DNA from: an uncultured Duncaniella sp.
Lineage (GTDB): Bacteria; Bacteroidota; Bacteroidia; Bacteroidales; Muribaculaceae
Reading direction: 5' to 3'
DNA: 64,000 nucleotides
Assembly: GCA_910576785.1 (NCBI GenBank)
Contig: CAJTJG010000008.1
Location: 1 to 64,000 of the forward strand
In this document: piece after piece, positions 7,800 through 17,170 of the stretch
Layout of the letters: each line of letters opens with the position of its first letter
Position numbering within the stretch: position 1 is the stretch's first letter
Program-made: the position numbers and the translations under genes
Notes under the pieces: model-generated
The model's input: the letters and a program-made list of their open reading frames with translations, nothing else
Databases searched by the model: none
What the model was told of the DNA's origin: nothing

Positions 7800-10427
7800 A
7801 TGCGCAATAAAGTCAATCATATCCTTCTTCTTGTCATCGTCATGGTAATGGCGGGCACGCCCGCACTCCGTGCACAGCTCGCTTCGGATACCGTAATCAA
7901 CCCCACGGTTATCTTCTCCGGTATTCCCAAAAGCTACGAGATAGCCGGCATACGTATCACCGGAGCTGACAACTATGAGGAAAAGAACATCATAGGCTAT
8001 TCAGGCCTTAAGGTGGGCGATTATATCCCCATTCCGGGCAGCGACCTTACCGATGCCGCCAAGCGTCTGTGGCGTCAGGGTCTGTTCTCCAAGGTGCAGA
8101 TATCGGTCGACAAGGTGTCGGGCAACAAGGCATGGCTCGCGTTCAACCTCCGTCAGCAGCCGCGCATATCCTCCATCAATTACATAGGAGTGAAAAAAGG
8201 GGAGCAGAAGGATCTTGACGAGGCTCTGCAGCTGCGCCGCGGCAATCAGATAACACAGAACATAGTCAACCGCGCCGAGCAGATCATATCCAAATACTAC
8301 GGCAACAAGGGTTTCGGCAACGCCAAGGTGAAGATTGATCTCGTGGAGGATCTGTCGGCCCCCAATGAGGTGATTGTCAATATCAATGTCAACAAGAACG
8401 ACAAGGTAAAGGTACACAAGATCTATATAGACGGCAATGAGGTGCTCTCCGACAACCAGCTGCAGCGCGTCATGAAGAAGACCAACGAGAAGGGCAAGCT
8501 GCTCAACCTCTTCCGCCAGAAGAAATTTGTGGAGAGCGACTATGAGGATGACCTCAAGCGTATCGTGCAGAAATACAACGAGAAGGGTTACCGCGACGCA
8601 GCTATCCTGAGCGACTCAGTGGTGCCTTTCGACGAGAAGACCGTGGATGTCTACATCAAACTCGACGAGGGTAAGAAATATTATATCAATGATGTGACAT
8701 GGGTGGGCAATACCGTATATCCTACCGAGATACTCAAGGATGTGCTCGGCATCGAGAAGGGTGATGTCTACAATCAGAAACTTCTCAACAAGCGTACCAC
8801 CGAGGATGATGACGCCATAGCGAACTATTATATGAACGAGGGTTATCTCTTCTTTGACCTCGTGCCCATAGAGAAGAATGTGCATGGCGACAGCATCGAC
8901 CTCGAGATGCGAATTTTCGAGGGTCCGCAGGCCAGGATCAACAATGTGATCATCAATGGTAATGACCGTCTGTATGAGAAGGTGATACGCCGAGAGCTGC
9001 ATGTCAAGCCGGGTGAGCTTTTCAGCAAGAACGACCTCATGCGTTCGGCACGCGAGATAGCCCAGACCGGACATTTCGACCCTGAGAGCATGGACATACG
9101 TCCCGAACCCAATCAGGAGGACGGCACTGTGGATATCCTTTTCAATCTTACCTCCAAGAGCAACGACCAGTTTGAGTTCTCGATGGGTTGGGGCCAGACG
9201 GGTATCATCGGTAAGGTGGCCATCAAGTTTACCAACTTCTCGATCAAGAATCTGTTCTATCCCAACTCCTACCGCGGTATCATCCCTCAGGGCGAGGGAC
9301 AGCAGCTCACGATATCGGCCCAGACCAATGCCCGTTACTATCAGGCTTACTCCATATCGTTTCTTGACCCATGGTTTGGCGGCAAGCGCCCCAACTCGCT
9401 CTCGGTGTCGGCCTACTACAGCCGTCAGACAGGTGTGAACTCCTCCTACTACAACAACCGCTACATGAGCAATTACATGTACAGCTACGGAGGTCTCTAC
9501 AACACCGGCTACAATGATTATTATAACAACGCTATCGAGAATGCCTACGACCCCAACAAGTATCTGCAGATGCTCGGTGTCAATGTGGGCTTCGGTAAGC
9601 GTCTCAACTGGCCTGACGACTACTTCCAGTTCCAGGCTGAGCTGGGTTATACCTGGTATCACCTCAAGAACTGGGAATACCTGCTGAACATGCAGAACGG
9701 TACGTCCAACTCGCTCGTGCTCGGCCTGACACTCAGCCGTAACTCGATTGATAACCCGCAGTATACACGTCGCGGATCGACATTCTCGCTCAATCTGCAG
9801 CTCACACCTCCGGCATCGCTCTTCGGCAAGAAGGACTGGAAGAAACTCTCTGAGACCAACACCGACGAGGCTCACCGCGAGCTCTACCGCTGGATCGAGT
9901 ACTGGAAGTTGCGTTTCCTCTCGCGCACCTATACTCCGCTCACAAATCCTGACGGCAAATACACGCTCGTGCTCATGACCCGCGCCGATATCGGTCTGCT
10001 TGGCAGCTACAACCGTCATCTCAAGTCGCCGTTCGAGACATTCTATGTGGGTGGCGACGGTATGTCGGGATCCTACACCTATGCTCAGGAGACCATAGCC
10101 CTGCGCGGTTATGACAACGGACAGTTCACCCCCTATCGTCTCGGCGGTGGCAGGGCCTACACACGATTCGGTGTCGAGCTCCATTTCCCCTTCATGCTCC
10201 AGCCCACCACCACCATCTACGGTCTGGCATTCGCCGAGGGTGGTAACGCATGGATGGATGTGAAGAACTTCTCACCGTTTGACATCAAGCGTTCGGCCGG
10301 CGTGGGTGTGCGCATATTCCTCCCTATGGTCGGAATGATGGGTATCGACTGGGCGTACGGTTTCGACAAGGTGTTTGGCGAGAAGGGCGGATCGCACTTC
10401 CACTTCATACTCGGTCAGGAGTTCTAA
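7800..10427 (+). CDS. bamA: Outer-membrane protein assembly factor BamA
   Basis: An 875-residue Omp85-family protein. A signal peptide (about 1-25, ending LRAQ) is followed by POTRA repeats to about residue 450 and then a 16-strand barrel. The conserved lid motif appears as ALRGYDNGQF, and the chain ends in a C-terminal Phe (ILGQEF), the usual outer-membrane signature. It inserts beta-barrel proteins into the outer membrane. The barrel contains a Tyr/Asn-rich extracellular insert (about 545-590) typical of Bacteroidetes. It lies in one run with UppS and two OmpH chaperones that would deliver its substrates. Confidence 0.95.
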   Translation: MRNKVNHILLLVIVMVMAGTPALRAQLASDTVINPTVIFSGIPKSYEIAGIRITGADNYEEKNIIGYSGLKVGDYIPIPGSDLTDAAKRLWRQGLFSKVQISVDKVSGNKAWLAFNLRQQPRISSINYIGVKKGEQKDLDEALQLRRGNQITQNIVNRAEQIISKYYGNKGFGNAKVKIDLVEDLSAPNEVIVNINVNKNDKVKVHKIYIDGNEVLSDNQLQRVMKKTNEKGKLLNLFRQKKFVESDYEDDLKRIVQKYNEKGYRDAAILSDSVVPFDEKTVDVYIKLDEGKKYYINDVTWVGNTVYPTEILKDVLGIEKGDVYNQKLLNKRTTEDDDAIANYYMNEGYLFFDLVPIEKNVHGDSIDLEMRIFEGPQARINNVIINGNDRLYEKVIRRELHVKPGELFSKNDLMRSAREIAQTGHFDPESMDIRPEPNQEDGTVDILFNLTSKSNDQFEFSMGWGQTGIIGKVAIKFTNFSIKNLFYPNSYRGIIPQGEGQQLTISAQTNARYYQAYSISFLDPWFGGKRPNSLSVSAYYSRQTGVNSSYYNNRYMSNYMYSYGGLYNTGYNDYYNNAIENAYDPNKYLQMLGVNVGFGKRLNWPDDYFQFQAELGYTWYHLKNWEYLLNMQNGTSNSLVLGLTLSRNSIDNPQYTRRGSTFSLNLQLTPPASLFGKKDWKKLSETNTDEAHRELYRWIEYWKLRFLSRTYTPLTNPDGKYTLVLMTRADIGLLGSYNRHLKSPFETFYVGGDGMSGSYTYAQETIALRGYDNGQFTPYRLGGGRAYTRFGVELHFPFMLQPTTTIYGLAFAEGGNAWMDVKNFSPFDIKRSAGVGVRIFLPMVGMMGIDWAYGFDKVFGEKGGSHFHFILGQEF

Positions 10428-10496
10428 TCACATGAGGTTAAACTTTTTCAACCGGCAGGTGTCTATATAAGAAACGAAACAATAGAAAGACCCAAC

Positions 10497-11012
10497 ATGA
10501 AGAAACTCATAGTAGCGGTGATCATCGCCGCCGCCGGCGTCCTCGGGGCCTCGGCACAGAAATTCGCCCTCATAGACATGGATTATGTGCTGAGCAACAT
10601 TCCATCATATGAGATGGCAAACGAACAGCTCAACCAGCTCTCCCAGCGCTGGCAGAAGGAGGTGGAGGCCGTGGCCAAGGAGGCCGAGACCCTCTACAAG
10701 AACTATCAGAACGAGATGGTGTTCCTCACCAACGACCAGAAGAAGAAGAAGGAGGAGGAGATCGTGGCTAAGGAGAAGAGCGCAGCCGAGTTGCGCCAGA
10801 AGTATTTCGGCCCTGACGGGGAGCTCTACAAGAAGCGCCAATCGCTCATGAAGCCCATACAGGAGGACGTGTATAATGCCGTCAAGAAGGTGTCGGAGGA
10901 ACGCGGCTACCAGTGTATATTCGACCGTGCCACGTCGTCTGACATTGTCTTTGCGTCGCCCCGCATCGATGTCTCCAACGAGGTGCTTGAAAAGTTAGGA
11001 TTTTCCAAATAA
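10497..11012 (+). CDS. OmpH/Skp-family periplasmic chaperone (first copy)
   Basis: A 171-residue protein with a cleavable signal peptide ending GASAQ. The KFALIDMDYVLSNIP start is typical of the OmpH family. It is followed by a long, highly charged coiled coil (about 45-120, with a KKKKEEE stretch) that forms the tentacles of the Skp trimer. Skp-type chaperones hold unfolded outer-membrane proteins for BamA, whose gene is 69 nt upstream. Its stop codon is followed within a few bases by the promoter of a second OmpH copy. Confidence 0.88.
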   Translation: MKKLIVAVIIAAAGVLGASAQKFALIDMDYVLSNIPSYEMANEQLNQLSQRWQKEVEAVAKEAETLYKNYQNEMVFLTNDQKKKKEEEIVAKEKSAAELRQKYFGPDGELYKKRQSLMKPIQEDVYNAVKKVSEERGYQCIFDRATSSDIVFASPRIDVSNEVLEKLGFSK

Positions 11013-11018
11013 AATCCC

Positions 11019-11026
11019 TATCTTTG
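11019..11026 (+). promoter_or_regulatory. Internal promoter -7 box for the second OmpH gene
   Basis: TATCTTTG matches TAnnTTTG and lies immediately after the first ompH stop codon, 57 nt before the ATG at 11084. A weak -33 (TTAGG) lies 19 nt upstream, inside the end of the first gene. Confidence 0.5.
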
Positions 11027-11083
11027 CACCGCATTAGCACATTTAAGTTAAAAATCAAAAAACAACATCCTACGATAAAAACG

Positions 11084-11578
11084 ATGATCAAGAAATTACT
11101 TGTCGCAATCATGATTGCGCTTCCCATGAGTGTATTCGCGCAGAAGTTCGCCGTAATCAACACTAACGCCCTCATGGAGTCTATGCCCGAAATAAAGACT
11201 GTCAACGAGCAGATGGAGGCAGCAACCAAGAAGTACGAGGACGAGTTCGCCAAGCTTCAGGAAGAGTTCGGCAAGAAATATGAGGAGTTCCAGGCTCTCG
11301 ATGCCAACACTCCGCAGACAATCAAGGACCGCCGCATGCAGGAGATGCAGGAGCTTGACAACAAGATCCAGCAGTTCCGCCAGACCGCTTCGCAGGATCT
11401 CCAGCGCCAGCAGCAGCAGCTCCTCGCTCCCATCCAGGAGAGTGTGATGAAGGCTGTGCAGAATGTAGGTGCCGAGGGTGGATACACCTTCGTGTTCGAG
11501 AGCATGGTGCCCGTTTATGTAGGCACTGATGTGACCGATATCACTGATACCGTCAAGTCGCGCCTTGGCGTGAAGTAA
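11084..11578 (+). CDS. OmpH/Skp-family periplasmic chaperone (second copy)
   Basis: A 164-residue paralogue of the preceding gene. The ATG at 11084 gives the signal peptide MIKKLLVAIMIALPMSVFAQ. A frame extending to 11024 adds a non-signal leader and overlaps the promoter. The core again shows KFAVINTNALMESMP and then a coiled coil rich in Glu, Lys and Gln. Paired OmpH genes after bamA are normal in Bacteroidetes. Having its own promoter suggests it can be expressed independently of bamA. Confidence 0.88.
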   Translation: MIKKLLVAIMIALPMSVFAQKFAVINTNALMESMPEIKTVNEQMEAATKKYEDEFAKLQEEFGKKYEEFQALDANTPQTIKDRRMQEMQELDNKIQQFRQTASQDLQRQQQQLLAPIQESVMKAVQNVGAEGGYTFVFESMVPVYVGTDVTDITDTVKSRLGVK

Positions 11579-11635
11579 GCCTCTGTATCAGATCCATCTC
11601 TGCTGCAATACAAGCGAAGAAAACAAACACACAGC

Positions 11636-11668
11636 GCGTCCGGTCGGTAGTCAAAACCGGCCGGACGC
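11636..11668 (+). terminator. Stem-loop terminator after the second OmpH gene
   Basis: GCGTCCGGTCGG pairs with CCGGCCGGACGC (one G.U) around a 9-nt loop and is followed by a modest T-rich tail. It separates ompH from the LptF/G-type permease gene. Confidence 0.6.
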
Positions 11669-11727
11669 ACTGATTTTCACTAACCCCATCCCTACCAACG
11701 GATATCTACCATCCATCCCGCACTGCT

Positions 11728-13647
11728 ATGTTGAGAATCAAGCGAATGGACCTTTTTATCCTGCAGAGCTTCCTGCCGTTGTTTGTCATGACGTTCTGCA
11801 TCTGCTTGTTCATAGTGCTGATGCAATTCCTGTGGCGCTATATCGACGACCTCGTCGGTAAGGGCCTCGGTGTCGACGTCATCGCCGAGCTCTTCTTCTA
11901 TGCCGCCCTGACCATGGTGCCTATGGCTTTGCCGCTGGCCATATTGCTGGCATCGCTCATGATATTCGGCAACCTTGGCGAGCAGTTCGAGCTTACAGCC
12001 ATGAAGGCATCGGGCATATCATTGCTCCGCACCATGGCGCCGCTCATAGTCCTGATGGTGCTGATATCTACCGGCGCATTCTTTTTTCAGAACAATGTGC
12101 TCCCTGTGGCGCAGACCAAGATGTGGACGTTGCTCTTCTCCATGAGGCAGAAGTCGCCTGAGCTTGAGATACCCGAGGGAGTGTTCTATGATCAGATCCC
12201 CGGCTACAACCTGTTTGTCGAGAAGAAAGACCGCGAGAGCGGTGTGCTCTATGACATGATGATCTATGATGTGTCGAGGGGATTTGAGAATTCATCCATC
12301 ATTCTGGCTGATTCGGGCAAGATGACCATCACACCCGACAAGACACATCTTTATCTCCGGCTATGGAGCGGTGAGTCGTTCGAGAACCTCAAGGACGCTG
12401 CCGCCGGCATGAAGAACGTGCCTTACAGAAGGGAGTCTTTTGACATCAAGGAGATCATGCTCAAGTTCGATGCGAATTTCAACCGTATGGACGAGCAGGG
12501 CATGCGCAATCAGTATGTGGGAAAGAACATGGCCGAGCTGCAGGCCACGATCGACTCCGTCACCCTCCGTGTGGATTCCGTGGGCAATCGTTTTGCCAAG
12601 GCACTGCGTGAGCAGCCTGTGCTCAATGTCCCCGTCTACCGGACACGCTATTCTGACGGACACGCCAGGACAGAGCGTACACCCGACGTGAAGATGGACA
12701 AGCCCGTGGATATCGATTCGGTGTTCCGCGGATCGTCGTCGGGATTCGCATTGAATTATCTCAATCAGGCGCTTTCCAAAGTGCAGCGTACCAAGCAGGA
12801 ATATGAATTCGGCAATATCAATATGGCTGATGACCGCAAGACAATACGCCGTCATGCCATAGAATTGCAGAAGAAGTTCACACTCTCGTTTGCCTGCATC
12901 ATATTCTTTTTCATCGGAGCGCCGCTCGGTGCCATCATCCGCAAGGGCGGACTGGGTACACCGCTCGTCATCTCCGTGTTCCTGTTCATATTCTACTACA
13001 TCATCGACAATATGGGCTATAAGCTTGCACGCGATGGCAAGTGGCCCGTATGGCAGGGCATGTGGCTCAGCGCCGCAGTGTTGCTCCCTCTGGGTATATT
13101 CTTTACCTATAAGGCGGTCAATGACTCGGCGGTGTTCAATAAGGACGCCTATATGAACTTCTTCAGGCGATTCCTCGGTGTGAGCGAGACCCGCAAGGTG
13201 GAGATGAAGGAGGTGGTGATGGAAGAGGTCAGGCCACAGTTAGCTGTGGAACGCCTTGGAAGGCTACGGGCCGAGGCCGCCGGTTATCTCTCGGCCAATC
13301 CTGCCTCGCAGGGATATGTGAGCTATTGGCGCAAGGGTTATGACCGCACGCAGCTCCATGCTCTGCGCGAAGAGGTGGAGACAGTCGTGGACCGGCTGTC
13401 CAATTCTCGCGACAATATGGTGATATTGAAACTCATGGACATGCCCGTCATAAGAAGCATGTGGCTCATCCATCCCACCGGAACGGCATGGGTGAGCACC
13501 GTGATGATAATATTTTTCCCGTTCGGGCTACCGCTGTGGCTCATGGGTAGAAGCGCGCAGAAGAGTCTCCGCCATGAATTGGAGACTACCATGCGTGTGT
13601 CAGACGAACTGATAAAACTTATACAGAATGAATCCGATAAAGCTTGA
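11728..13647 (+). CDS. LptF/LptG-family permease, long form
   Basis: A 639-residue YjgP/YjgQ-family protein. Three N-terminal membrane segments occur within residues 10-125, then a long periplasmic domain, then further membrane segments at about 390-470. The family forms the permease dimer that pulls lipopolysaccharide from the inner membrane towards the periplasmic bridge, powered by LptB. The chain is far longer than the roughly 360 residues of enterobacterial LptF. The excess is an enlarged periplasmic part and a C-terminal soluble stretch (about 480-590) followed by one more hydrophobic segment. Whether it acts as LptF or LptG cannot be told from sequence alone. It overlaps ribBA by 20 nt. 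Confidence 0.85.
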   Translation: MLRIKRMDLFILQSFLPLFVMTFCICLFIVLMQFLWRYIDDLVGKGLGVDVIAELFFYAALTMVPMALPLAILLASLMIFGNLGEQFELTAMKASGISLLRTMAPLIVLMVLISTGAFFFQNNVLPVAQTKMWTLLFSMRQKSPELEIPEGVFYDQIPGYNLFVEKKDRESGVLYDMMIYDVSRGFENSSIILADSGKMTITPDKTHLYLRLWSGESFENLKDAAAGMKNVPYRRESFDIKEIMLKFDANFNRMDEQGMRNQYVGKNMAELQATIDSVTLRVDSVGNRFAKALREQPVLNVPVYRTRYSDGHARTERTPDVKMDKPVDIDSVFRGSSSGFALNYLNQALSKVQRTKQEYEFGNINMADDRKTIRRHAIELQKKFTLSFACIIFFFIGAPLGAIIRKGGLGTPLVISVFLFIFYYIIDNMGYKLARDGKWPVWQGMWLSAAVLLPLGIFFTYKAVNDSAVFNKDAYMNFFRRFLGVSETRKVEMKEVVMEEVRPQLAVERLGRLRAEAAGYLSANPASQGYVSYWRKGYDRTQLHALREEVETVVDRLSNSRDNMVILKLMDMPVIRSMWLIHPTGTAWVSTVMIIFFPFGLPLWLMGRSAQKSLRHELETTMRVSDELIKLIQNESDKA

Positions 13648-14839
13648 CAAGATTGAGGACGCCATAGAGGACTTCCGTGCCGGAAAGTTTGTAGTGGTGG
13701 TCGACGACGAAGACCGCGAGAATGAGGGTGACCTTATCATCGCTGCCGAGAAAGTAACTCCCGAGCATGTCAATTTCATGATATCCAACGCCCGGGGTGA
13801 GCTTTGTGCCCCTGTGACCATCTCCCGGTGCCGTGAACTTGGCCTCTCGCATCAGGTTGAGGACAATACGTCGATGCTCGGTACACCCTTTACTGTTACT
13901 GTGGATCTCCTGCCCGGATGCACCACCGGCGTGTCGGCTCATGACCGTGCGGCTACCATACGTGCGCTTGCTGATCCAGACCGTAAGCCTTCAGACTTCG
14001 GACGTCCGGGCCATGTCCATCCTCTCTATGCACAGGATGACGGTGTGCTCCGCCGTCCCGGCCATACGGAGGCAGCTATAGACCTGGCCCGTCTGGCGGG
14101 GTTGCGTCCGGCAGCCTCGTTGATCGAGATTCTCAATCCGGATGGCACAATGGCGCGTCTGCCACAACTCCGTGCCAAGGCCGACGAGTGGGGACTCAAG
14201 CTCATATCCATACGTGATCTGATAGCCTACCGTCTTCATCAGGAGACTCTTGTCGAGGAGGGCGTCGAGGTGGATATGCCTACAGCCTACGGTCATTTCC
14301 GTCTTATCCCGTTCCGTCAGAAGGACAACGGGCTGGAGCATATAGCACTTATCAAAGGAGAGATCGACCCGTTGAAACCCGTGTTGGTGAGAGTGCATTC
14401 CTCCTGTGCCACGGGCGATATCTTCGGCTCGATGCGCTGCGACTGTGGTGAACAGCTCCACAAGGCCATGGAAATGATAGAGAAAGAAGGCACAGGGGCT
14501 GTACTGTATCTCAATCAGGAAGGCCGCGGCATCGGTCTCATGGAGAAGATCAAGGCTTACAAGCTGCAGGAGGAAGGTCTTGACACAGTGGACGCCAACC
14601 TGCATCTCGGCCACAAGGCTGACGAGCGGGACTATGGGGTGGGTGCGCAGATACTCAATATGCTCGGCATACAGAAGATGCGTCTCATCACCAACAATCC
14701 CGTCAAGCGTAAGGGTCTGGAAGGATTCGGATTGGAAGTGGTGGAGAATGTCCCGATGGAGATAGCCCCCAACCGCTACAACTGCCGCTATATGCTCACC
14801 AAGAAGCAGCGAATGGGGCATACCCTGCATCTGGAGTGA
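13628..14839 (+). CDS. ribBA: Bifunctional 3,4-DHBP synthase / GTP cyclohydrolase II
   Basis: A 403-residue fusion of the two entry enzymes of riboflavin synthesis. The N-terminal RibB half shows DDEDRENEGDLI and RRPGHTEAAIDL, which converts ribulose 5-phosphate to the 4-carbon unit plus formate. The C-terminal RibA half shows the zinc Cys residues in SSCATGDIFGSMRCDCGEQL and the NQEGRGIGL motif. Both halves appear intact. It begins inside the end of the LptF/G-type gene, so the two are probably co-transcribed. No FMN riboswitch is visible upstream. Confidence 0.95.
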   Translation: MNPIKLDKIEDAIEDFRAGKFVVVVDDEDRENEGDLIIAAEKVTPEHVNFMISNARGELCAPVTISRCRELGLSHQVEDNTSMLGTPFTVTVDLLPGCTTGVSAHDRAATIRALADPDRKPSDFGRPGHVHPLYAQDDGVLRRPGHTEAAIDLARLAGLRPAASLIEILNPDGTMARLPQLRAKADEWGLKLISIRDLIAYRLHQETLVEEGVEVDMPTAYGHFRLIPFRQKDNGLEHIALIKGEIDPLKPVLVRVHSSCATGDIFGSMRCDCGEQLHKAMEMIEKEGTGAVLYLNQEGRGIGLMEKIKAYKLQEEGLDTVDANLHLGHKADERDYGVGAQILNMLGIQKMRLITNNPVKRKGLEGFGLEVVENVPMEIAPNRYNCRYMLTKKQRMGHTLHLE

Positions 14840-14881
14840 TCATATGGCATCATAAAGCCGCTTAAGGCGGGGCAAGGAGAT

Positions 14882-14945
14882 AAGAATAAGGACAGATCCG
14901 ACCGGAATTGAGTGATTCCATTATGTCGGATCTGTCCTTATTCTT
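14882..14945. terminator. Bidirectional terminator between ribBA and guaA
   Basis: A perfect 21-bp inverted repeat (14882-14902 with 14925-14945) with a 22-nt loop lies between two convergent genes. A/T-rich ends on both sides give U-rich tails in both directions. Confidence 0.75.
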
Positions 14946-14998
14946 GTTTATCTATCCCTTTTTGTGTCTGTCAGAACAGGGATTGGAAGTTCAATATA

Positions 14999-16522
14999 TC
15001 ACTCCCACTCGATGGTTGCCGGTGGCTTGGAGGAGATGTCGTAGCAAACGCGGTTCACACCTTTCACCTTGTTGATGATATCGTTGCTCACCTTGGCCAT
15101 GAAGTCGTAGGGGAGATGTGCCCAGTCGGCGGTCATGGCATCGGTGGAAGTGACTGCACGGAGAGCCACAGCGCGCTCATATGTGCGCTCGTCGCCCATC
15201 ACACCCACGCTCTGCACGGGGAGCAGGATCACACCGGCCTGCCATACCTGGTCATAGAGACCCCAGTCGCGCAGACCCTGGATGAAGATATCGTCGGCAT
15301 CCTGGAGTATACGTACTTTTTCGGGGGTGATATCGCCGAGTATGCGTACTGCCAGACCAGGGCCGGGGAAAGGATGACGCTTGATGAGATGGTCAGGCAT
15401 GCCGAGCTCGCGGCCTACGGCGCGAACCTCATCCTTGAACAGAAGACGCAGAGGCTCACAGAGCTTCAGGTTCATCTTCTCGGGGAGACCACCTACGTTG
15501 TGATGGCTCTTGATGGTGGTGCCTGTAATGGAGAGCGATTCTATGCAGTCGGGATATATGGTGCCCTGTGCGAGCCATTTCACATCCTTTATCTTGTGAG
15601 CCTCTTCATCGAATACATCGATGAAGCCCTTGCCAATGATCTTGCGCTTGCGCTCGGGCTCTGTGACCCCTGCCAGTTCGTCGAAGAATTTGGCTGACGC
15701 ATCGACTCCTATCACATTCAGGCCGAGACATTCGTAATCGTGGAGCACGTTCTTGAACTCGTCCTTGCGGAGCATGCCATGGTCTACAAATATACAGGTG
15801 AGATTCTTGCCGATGGCACGGTTCAGGAGCACAGCTGCCACAGACGAGTCTACGCCCCCGCTCAGACCGAGGACAACTTTATCATCTCCGAGCTGCTCGC
15901 GCAGAGCTCTGACAGTAGAGTCGATGAAGGATTCTGCTGTCCAGTCGAGCTTACCTCCGCATATGTCTACCACGAAGTTTCGCAGTATCTGCATGCCGCA
16001 CTCGGAATGGAACACCTCGGGGTGGAATTGCACGCCCCATGTCTTCTCGCTTTCCACTCTGTAGGCTGCGATGGCTACTTTGTCGGTAGAGGCGATTGTT
16101 TTGAAGCCTGTCGGGATGGAAGTGATCGTGTCGCCGTGGCTCATCCATACCTGAGCGCCGGGGTTGATATCTTTCATCAGCGGATCGGTGGAGTCGACCT
16201 TGGCGAGGTGTGCGCGGCCATATTCGCGGGATGGAGCCGGCTCTACGGTGCCTCCTGACGTATAGGCGATGAACTGAGCGCCGTAGCATATGCCGAGCAC
16301 GGGCAGATGTCCGCGCAGACGGTCAAGCTCGGTGCGGAAGGCTTTCTCGTCGTAAACCGAGGATGGCGAGCCAGAGAGGATGACACCGATTACGGAGGGG
16401 TCATCGTAGGGGAACTTGTTGTAGGGAACAATTTCGCAATACTCGCCGAGCTCGCGCACACGACGGCCTATGAGCTGCGTAGTCTGCGAACCGAAGTCGA
16501 GAATGATTATTTTTTCCTGCAT
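14999..16522 (-). CDS. guaA: GMP synthase (glutamine-hydrolysing)
   Basis: Converts XMP to GMP with ATP and glutamine in the cytoplasm. The 507-residue chain has the class I amidotransferase domain with nucleophile in GICYGAQF and the His-Glu pair in QFHPEVFHSE. The PP-loop ATP pyrophosphatase (LGLSGGVDSSVAAVLL, about 217-232) and the C-terminal dimerisation domain ending in KPPATIEWE follow. Length and motifs are canonical. It is divergent from the KdsC-like HAD gene and shares a short promoter region with it. Confidence 0.96.
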   Translation of the reverse strand: MQEKIIILDFGSQTTQLIGRRVRELGEYCEIVPYNKFPYDDPSVIGVILSGSPSSVYDEKAFRTELDRLRGHLPVLGICYGAQFIAYTSGGTVEPAPSREYGRAHLAKVDSTDPLMKDINPGAQVWMSHGDTITSIPTGFKTIASTDKVAIAAYRVESEKTWGVQFHPEVFHSECGMQILRNFVVDICGGKLDWTAESFIDSTVRALREQLGDDKVVLGLSGGVDSSVAAVLLNRAIGKNLTCIFVDHGMLRKDEFKNVLHDYECLGLNVIGVDASAKFFDELAGVTEPERKRKIIGKGFIDVFDEEAHKIKDVKWLAQGTIYPDCIESLSITGTTIKSHHNVGGLPEKMNLKLCEPLRLLFKDEVRAVGRELGMPDHLIKRHPFPGPGLAVRILGDITPEKVRILQDADDIFIQGLRDWGLYDQVWQAGVILLPVQSVGVMGDERTYERAVALRAVTSTDAMTADWAHLPYDFMAKVSNDIINKVKGVNRVCYDISSKPPATIEWE

Positions 16523-16550
16523 ACTATGGGGATTGGTTTCGATTTCACCG

Positions 16551-16558
16551 CAAAATTA
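16551..16558 (-). promoter_or_regulatory. Promoter -7 box for guaA
   Basis: The minus strand reads TAATTTTG, matching TAnnTTTG, 28 nt upstream of the guaA start. No strong -33 was found. It is back to back with the plus-strand promoter at 16651. Confidence 0.45.
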
Positions 16559-16650
16559 CTCATTTTCCGCCACATTTCCTCGCCTCCGGTCATTTTCTTG
16601 CCGGGATGGTCAATGTTTGTTAAACAGTGGCGTATGTCGCTGTCATTTTG

Positions 16651-16658
16651 TACCTTTG
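16651..16658 (+). promoter_or_regulatory. Promoter -7 box for the KdsC-like gene
   Basis: TACCTTTG is a strong -7 match 23 nt upstream of ATG 16682, implying a very short leader. A TTTG at 16616 is too distant to be a standard -33. Confidence 0.5.
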
Positions 16659-16681
16659 CATTCTATTTCGCAAAATTTTTC

Positions 16682-17170
16682 ATGGACAAGACATATAAGG
16701 ATATAAAATTGTTTCTCACAGATGTCGATGGTACTCTCACGGACGGAGGCATGTACTATACCGCTGCCGGCGATACCATGAAGAAGTTCAATACCCGCGA
16801 CGGCATGGGGCTGCAGCTGCTCCAGAAAGCCGGCGTGAAGGTTGGCATCCTTACCAGTGAGGACACTGAGATCGTGAGCCGGCGTGCGGCCAAACTCGGG
16901 GTGGATTTTCTGGTGCAGGGTAAGCGTTTCGGTGGAAAGCTTGAAGCGGCCGAGGCCATATGCGGATCGATGGGCATTAGCCTTGCCGAAATGGCATATA
17001 TGGGCGATGATGTCAACTGTGAGCCACTTCTGCGTGCTGTGGGATTTGCCGCATGTCCGGCCGATGCCATGCCGCAGGTGCTCGCCATACCAGGCATACG
17101 GGTCATGACTCTGAAGGGTGGCGATGGATGTGTGCGTGAATTCATTAACGAAATACTGCCCCAGCTATGA
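16682..17170 (+). CDS. KdsC-like HAD phosphatase
   Basis: A 162-residue HAD hydrolase of the small cap-less subclass that includes 3-deoxy-manno-octulosonate-8-phosphate phosphatase (KdsC), which forms tetramers and acts in Kdo synthesis for lipopolysaccharide. It shows motif I LFLTDVDGTLTDG, motif II GILTSED, Lys in VQGKRF and motif IV YMGDDVND-like MGDDVNCEP. I chose ATG 16682 because the longer frame upstream runs antisense through guaA and motif I would then lie too deep. A sialic- or legionaminic-acid-related phosphatase is an alternative. No kdsA or kdsB is adjacent. It overlaps the next gene by 4 nt. Confidence 0.8.
   Translation: MDKTYKDIKLFLTDVDGTLTDGGMYYTAAGDTMKKFNTRDGMGLQLLQKAGVKVGILTSEDTEIVSRRAAKLGVDFLVQGKRFGGKLEAAEAICGSMGISLAEMAYMGDDVNCEPLLRAVGFAACPADAMPQVLAIPGIRVMTLKGGDGCVREFINEILPQL

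Noticed and set aside
8616..10184. 522-residue minus-strand frame opposite bamA
   Set aside because: It lies antisense to a clear Omp85 protein and its translation has no family resemblance.
16307..16681. N-terminal extension of the KdsC-like gene
   Set aside because: The extension is antisense to guaA, and a promoter -7 box at 16651 lies inside it. ATG 16682 fits the family length.
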